Shown piece after piece: positions 60,809-64,000 of a stretch of DNA of 64,000 nucleotides. The first letter of the stretch is position 1. Each line of letters begins with the position of its first letter. Source of the stretch: Cloeon dipterum (taxonomy: Eukaryota; Arthropoda; Insecta; Ephemeroptera; Baetidae); contig NC_088790.1 in the NCBI RefSeq assembly GCF_949628265.1, positions 31,996,545 through 32,060,544 on the forward strand. Direction: 5' to 3'. The position numbers were made by a program, and so were the translations under genes. Under the pieces are notes generated by a model. It was not told the origin of the DNA and did not search any database. It worked only from the letters and a program-made list of their open reading frames with translations.

Positions 60809-61536
60809 CTACGCTTGAACTTTGGCAGCCTTGTCTTTCGTTGATTTTTTAACCTCTGAAAGTTTCTTCTTGCCACCTTTTTTTGGACCACCTTTCTTTT
60901 TTTCCTCTGATTTTTTTATGATTGGAGTAGCGGCGGGCTCCAGCTCAGTTTTTTCAGTGGTTGGTTGGATTCCATTGAAATTGTCGCTGGTATCTGCACC
61001 TCTCCAGCCTGATCTCTTCCTTACGGCGGCGTAGCCGCTCACTTTGTAGACTTGAGGTTCTGGATCCGGCGCCGGATGAGCGGAGGAGAAGGAGCACAGT
61101 GCCGCCAAGGCAACCGCGACAAACACCATCTGCGGCACATTTGAAGGCGCAAAATTAAATTAAAATGGAATTATTTGGAAAGAAAAGAGAGCGGCCATTA
61201 CACTGATGACGTCGCAATGTAATGGATGCTTTCTTTCTCTAACAAAATTCAAATAATGCCTTTCATTTTTGGTTATTCCAGCAATTTCTTTTAAACTAGA
61301 CATCGTAAAGTCACCGAATGCCATTTTCCTCTCATGAAATTTCGCTGAATTTTGTTAAAATCCGATTGTTTCGTCTCTCTCTCTGCAGCTAAATAGTTTT
61401 TCTACAGATTTATGCTCGCAGGAGCACTCTAAAAGTTGATTTAAACCGTTTAAATTCGTTCAAGTAAAAATCTACCGGACTTAAATTAAATAAAAACAGG
61501 TAAGCAATAAATACTTACGATAGTAGCTTTCTTCAT
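60809..61536 (-). CDS. Small secreted Lys-rich protein 2 (112 aa, 2 exons)
   Basis: Exons are 61519-61536 (MKKATI, donor GTAAGT) and 60809-61129 (acceptor GCAG), phase 0. The signal peptide is residues 1-23 (MVFVAVALAALCSFSSA core), with cleavage before HPAPDPEP. The mature protein has an aromatic-containing middle (YKVSGYAA, RSGW) absent from gene 1, then a Thr/Glu linker. It ends in a Lys-rich tail with KSEEKKKGGPKKGGKKKLSE, a motif shared with gene 3. It ends VQA, not LG. The intron is 389 bp. Frame, splice sites, TATA and poly(A) are all intact. Function unknown. Confidence 0.8.
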
Positions 61537-61597
61537 GGCTCTCTCGTCAGGGTAGACAAACCAAAGAGTTATGTTTTGCACGGCCGCAGTCGCCTTC

Positions 61598-61604
61598 TTT
61601 TATA
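61598..61604 (-). promoter_or_regulatory. TATA box, small secreted protein gene 2
   Basis: TATAAAA on the - strand, 62 bp before the start codon, in the conserved context CGAACTGGTATAAAAGAAGG. Confidence 0.7.
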
Positions 61605-61652
61605 CCAGTTCGAGCAGGATGTAAATCAGACGGAAAGCTAGAGCAGCCACTT

Positions 61653-61705
61653 GGGAAAATTTCGGCGCTAAATCAGCGTTTTGAAAAGCGGTCGTTGGAA
61701 ATTCC
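61653..61705 (-). promoter_or_regulatory. kappaB-like sites upstream of gene 2
   Basis: GGGAAAATTTC (61653-61663) and TGGAAATTCC (61696-61705) sit at the places corresponding to those of gene 1. Confidence 0.4.
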
Positions 61706-61937
61706 TGATAGATTCGCAGTTACGCGCCGAAACTCGTAAATTATCACAAAACGTTCATGTTTTGACCTAGTTTTCAAAACTGGGAAAACCGGTTTTAATA
61801 TTCTGTTTCCATTAAACGTTTAATTTAAATAAAAAAATCAAAATTATCATATCAGTGATGAAAAAACGTTAAATTATTATAGCCGTTTGCGAGAGGGTTC
61901 AAACAACGCTGCCAACTCGCAATGTTTTCTTATTTAC

Positions 61938-62124
61938 CTTTAATGTAGTCAAAATTTGGAATTTTATAATTCTTTAACGAGCGCTCGCTGCGAAATTTTA
62001 TTTTTCTACGCCCGCTAGAAGGCTCAAATTCGGTCGCCACACCGATGGCAGGCCCTCTGATGTATGACGAAACAGCAAAGATCAAGATCCCGTCCATCCG
62101 AGGAAAGATTAACGAATTTTCCAT
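61938..62124 (-). other. Possible first exon of an unidentified - strand gene
   Basis: A - strand frame from ATG 62122-62124 (or 62095-62097) reads MDGILIFAVSSYIRGPAIG and about 35 further residues, ending at a donor-like AAAG|GTAAATAAG in phase 1. The composition is protein-like, unlike nearby chance frames. I do not recognise the family and cannot find a second exon. It would overlap the promoter of small gene 2 if the intron is short. Confidence 0.25.
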
Positions 62125-62169
62125 TATCTTTATTGTGGAAGTGCAAAAAAACACGTTTTTTAAATTTTA

Positions 62170-62760
62170 AATCCTTAAGGATTCAGGGGGGTTGATCGGA
62201 TCGGCTTGAAATCGGTCTCAAAATGATCCCAGATAAACTTTCCATTGGAATTATGCATTGCTTTTCTTTCATTTTCCCCCCTGGAAATTAAGTATGGTTC
62301 GTGGAAGTCGAAAAATGTCTAAAATACCCTAAAAAGGGGCTAATTTCAATTGTAACCGAAAATTGATGGTTAATTGTTAAGAAAATCCCTCAAAATGTTA
62401 CTCTGTCGATGTCTAGCCGACATGGATAGCCGTTTAAATCGAGCTCGAATTGGAATCAACTTTGAAAATCTCGATTTTCGACTTTTGCCAAAATTTGGCA
62501 CTTCGGAGAAGCGCGGTTTCTCTCAGAATGGTTGGATTTTGCAAAACCGCACACGGCCAGGCCGGCACAACCAAGGCGCATCACATGGTTCAGCAATCGG
62601 GGCCCGGCGGCCCACGAGGCCCCAGCCTGGTCCCCAAAACCAAAATATTGTAATGTCCAATTCGCGTTTTATCAACTTCAAAAATTGATAGCTCGGCTCC
62701 TGTCGGTCGCACGATCAAAAACCAATGTTGGTTGGACTCCGCCAATGATCGATTATAAAA
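62170..62760 (-). repeat. Diverged repeat D, copy D4
   Basis: The reverse strand carries AACTTTCC...GATCCCAGATAAA and a GGCCTCGTGGGCCGCCGGGC region corresponding to the GGGGCCCAGG tract of D1, then GATAGCTCGGCTCC. It is more diverged than D1-D3. Frames of 67-113 codons here are repeat by-products. Confidence 0.5.
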
Positions 62761-62841
62761 AAATCAGAATCAAGAGGTTTGAAGTTAAAGAAAAGCAAAC
62801 GAAATTCAGGTATTTTTCACTTAGGCGCGCGCTTTTTTTAT

Positions 62842-62847
62842 TTTATT
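62842..62847 (-). terminator. Poly(A) signal, small secreted protein gene 3
   Basis: AATAAA on the - strand, 29 bp after the stop codon. Confidence 0.55.
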
Positions 62848-62875
62848 ATTCTGATACACAAACAAACACATGACA

Positions 62876-63250
62876 TTAGCCTAGGTAAGCTCTGGCAGCC
62901 CTGGGTTCTTCATTCGTATTGTCTTTTATTCTATTTTTAGCCTCTGAAAGCTTCTTCTTGCCACCTTTCTTTGGAGCATCTTTCTTCTTTTCCTCTGATT
63001 TTTCTGCGTTGGGAGCGACGGTTTTTTCAGGGTTTTCCGTAGTTCCAATGGCTTTCTCGGTGGTAACTGCAGTTCTCGGGCTTGATTTCCTGTAGACTTG
63101 AGGCTCTGGTTCTGGTTCCGGCGCCGGATGAGCGGAGGAGAAGGAACAAAGTGTCGCGACGCCAACCGCGACAAACACGATCTGCGACAGAAGGTTCAAA
63201 ATTACAAAAGTCCAGAATTTTCTTATACTTACCATAGTCTGTTGTTTCAT
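62876..63250 (-). CDS. Small secreted Lys-rich protein 3 (107 aa, 2 exons)
   Basis: Exons are 63233-63250 (MKQQTM, donor GTAAGT) and 62876-63181 (acceptor GCAG), phase 0. Signal peptide residues 1-23 end CSFSSA, with cleavage before HPAPEPEPEPQVY. The mature 84 residues have the Ser/Thr/Glu linker, the KSEEKKKDAPKKGGKKKLSE Lys-rich motif and an acidic/Arg tail ending AYLG. The intron is only 51 bp and has no in-frame stop. Retention would insert 17 residues after residue 6 of the signal peptide, so splicing is preferred by comparison with genes 1 and 2. The function is unknown. Confidence 0.8.
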   Translation of the reverse strand: MKQQTMVSIRKFWTFVILNLLSQIVFVAVGVATLCSFSSAHPAPEPEPEPQVYRKSSPRTAVTTEKAIGTTENPEKTVAPNAEKSEEKKKDAPKKGGKKKLSEAKNRIKDNTNEEPRAARAYLG

Positions 63251-63301
63251 CACAGCTCTCAGGGTTCTAGTTATGAGTTAAATGGCCCCGCAGTCTCCTT
63301 C

Positions 63302-63308
63302 TTTTATA
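63302..63308 (-). promoter_or_regulatory. TATA box, small secreted protein gene 3
   Basis: TATAAAA on the - strand, 52 bp before the start codon, in the same GAACTGGTATAAAAGAAGG context as gene 2. Confidence 0.7.
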
Positions 63309-63356
63309 CCAGTTCGAACAGGATGTAGATCAGACTGAAAACTAGGGCAGCCGCTT

Positions 63357-63410
63357 GGGAAATTTCGCCGCAAAAGCAGTTTTTTTTTAAAAGCGATCGT
63401 GGGAAAATCC
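63357..63410 (-). promoter_or_regulatory. kappaB-like sites upstream of gene 3
   Basis: GGGAAATTTC (63357-63366) and GGGAAAATCC (63401-63410). The second fits the Drosophila Dorsal-type consensus GGG(A/T)4-5CC. Confidence 0.45.
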
Positions 63411-63419
63411 TGTTAGACG

Positions 63420-64000
63420 AAACACACTGTCGTAAATCATCACAAAACGTTCCTGTTTTGACCTAGTTTTCAAAATTAGGAAAAAGGTTTTAGGAGAGCT
63501 ATGGAAACGAAATTTTATTATGTTGAATTTCCAAATAAAATGAAAAATTTGAGTTATCAATTGAGTGATGACAAAAAAATGTTATAAGTCATCGATAAGC
63601 AATATGTTCTACAATTTGCAATGATAACAATTAAATATCTATTGTTAAAGGGAGATGAGAGTGATTTTTTATTTCTAAATATCCCAAACACCAATCCCAG
63701 CCGGGTAAAACCTGCGACTTCCGTTTCAAAGTTGCCATTTTCTAGGTTTCCTTTTTCCATGTACCGAAAACTTTCATTTTGTCACGTGGTACGTTGGCTA
63801 AATTTGTGGTTGAAACCTTCTAATGATGTTGAACTAATATTGAAAAATAATAAATATTTCTTGGCTTGCTCGGTCTGTACTTTGGACTCAAAATTATTAT
63901 TTGACGAGATCATTTCAAAATTTTTCTTATAACAATATTGTTAAAATTCCAAGTTATTTTCGTCTGGTGAAAAATCTCAGATTACAAATGAAAATTTAAT
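63420..64000. other. No gene seen
   Basis: An AT-rich end of the window. A 103-codon + strand frame at 63621-63932 lacks domain signals and splice support. Confidence 0.35.

Noticed and set aside
62374-62873. 67-113 codon + strand frames
   Set aside because: They lie in diverged repeat D4 and are not shared by D1-D3.
63621-63932. 103-codon + strand frame at the window end
   Set aside because: No recognisable domain, no flanking splice or poly(A) evidence; too little to call a gene.

Overview
The window is eukaryotic nuclear DNA, most likely from an arthropod and probably an insect. The main genes are split into many short exons by GT-AG introns, often only 50-70 bp. The proteins are secreted C-type-lectin-like and odorant-binding-protein-like types, and the intergenic DNA is packed with several dispersed repeat families and one satellite. 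I cannot name the species; a hemimetabolous insect such as a mayfly is only a guess.

Layout. (1) 1-2121: end of a satellite array of 81-82 bp monomers in a ~1,061 bp higher-order repeat; every monomer carries a CCAAT box and a GTCACGTGAC palindrome. (2) 2122-3685: dispersed repeats A and B. (3) 3686-32335: a large inverted duplication. Two head-to-tail copies of one 26-exon gene lie on the + strand (5721-11780 and 12442-17941) and two on the - strand (18709-24703 and 25368-30988), so the pairs converge on a 0.77 kb spacer. All four copies can be spliced into open frames of 985, 977, 982 and 985 residues. Each encodes a signal peptide, a short Cys-containing N-terminus, three C-type-lectin-like domains, a helical region with OBP-like cysteine spacing, and a fourth lectin-like domain. 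(4) 34.9-35.23 kb: GC-rich leader and signal-peptide first exon of a + strand gene whose next exon I cannot find, suggesting an intron of more than 28 kb. (5) 35.2-58.8 kb: no convincing gene; dispersed repeats (A, B, D, E, F, G and the DR1 repeat) alternate with single-copy, often GC-rich blocks. (6) 59.1-63.4 kb: three tandem - strand paralogues of a two-exon gene for small secreted Lys-rich proteins (108, 112 and 107 aa), each with a TATA box and upstream kappaB-like sites.

How it may work together. The lectin-like array is a recent family of probable recognition proteins, homogenised by local gene conversion. Exons 13-16 group the copies by arm (1 with 2, 3 with 4), whereas intron 10 and exon 20 to exon 21 group 1 with 3. 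The small Lys-rich proteins look like co-regulated secreted effectors. An immune or surface role for both groups is inference. All exon coordinates were read by eye from splice signals, phase continuity and four-way (or three-way) comparison of paralogues.
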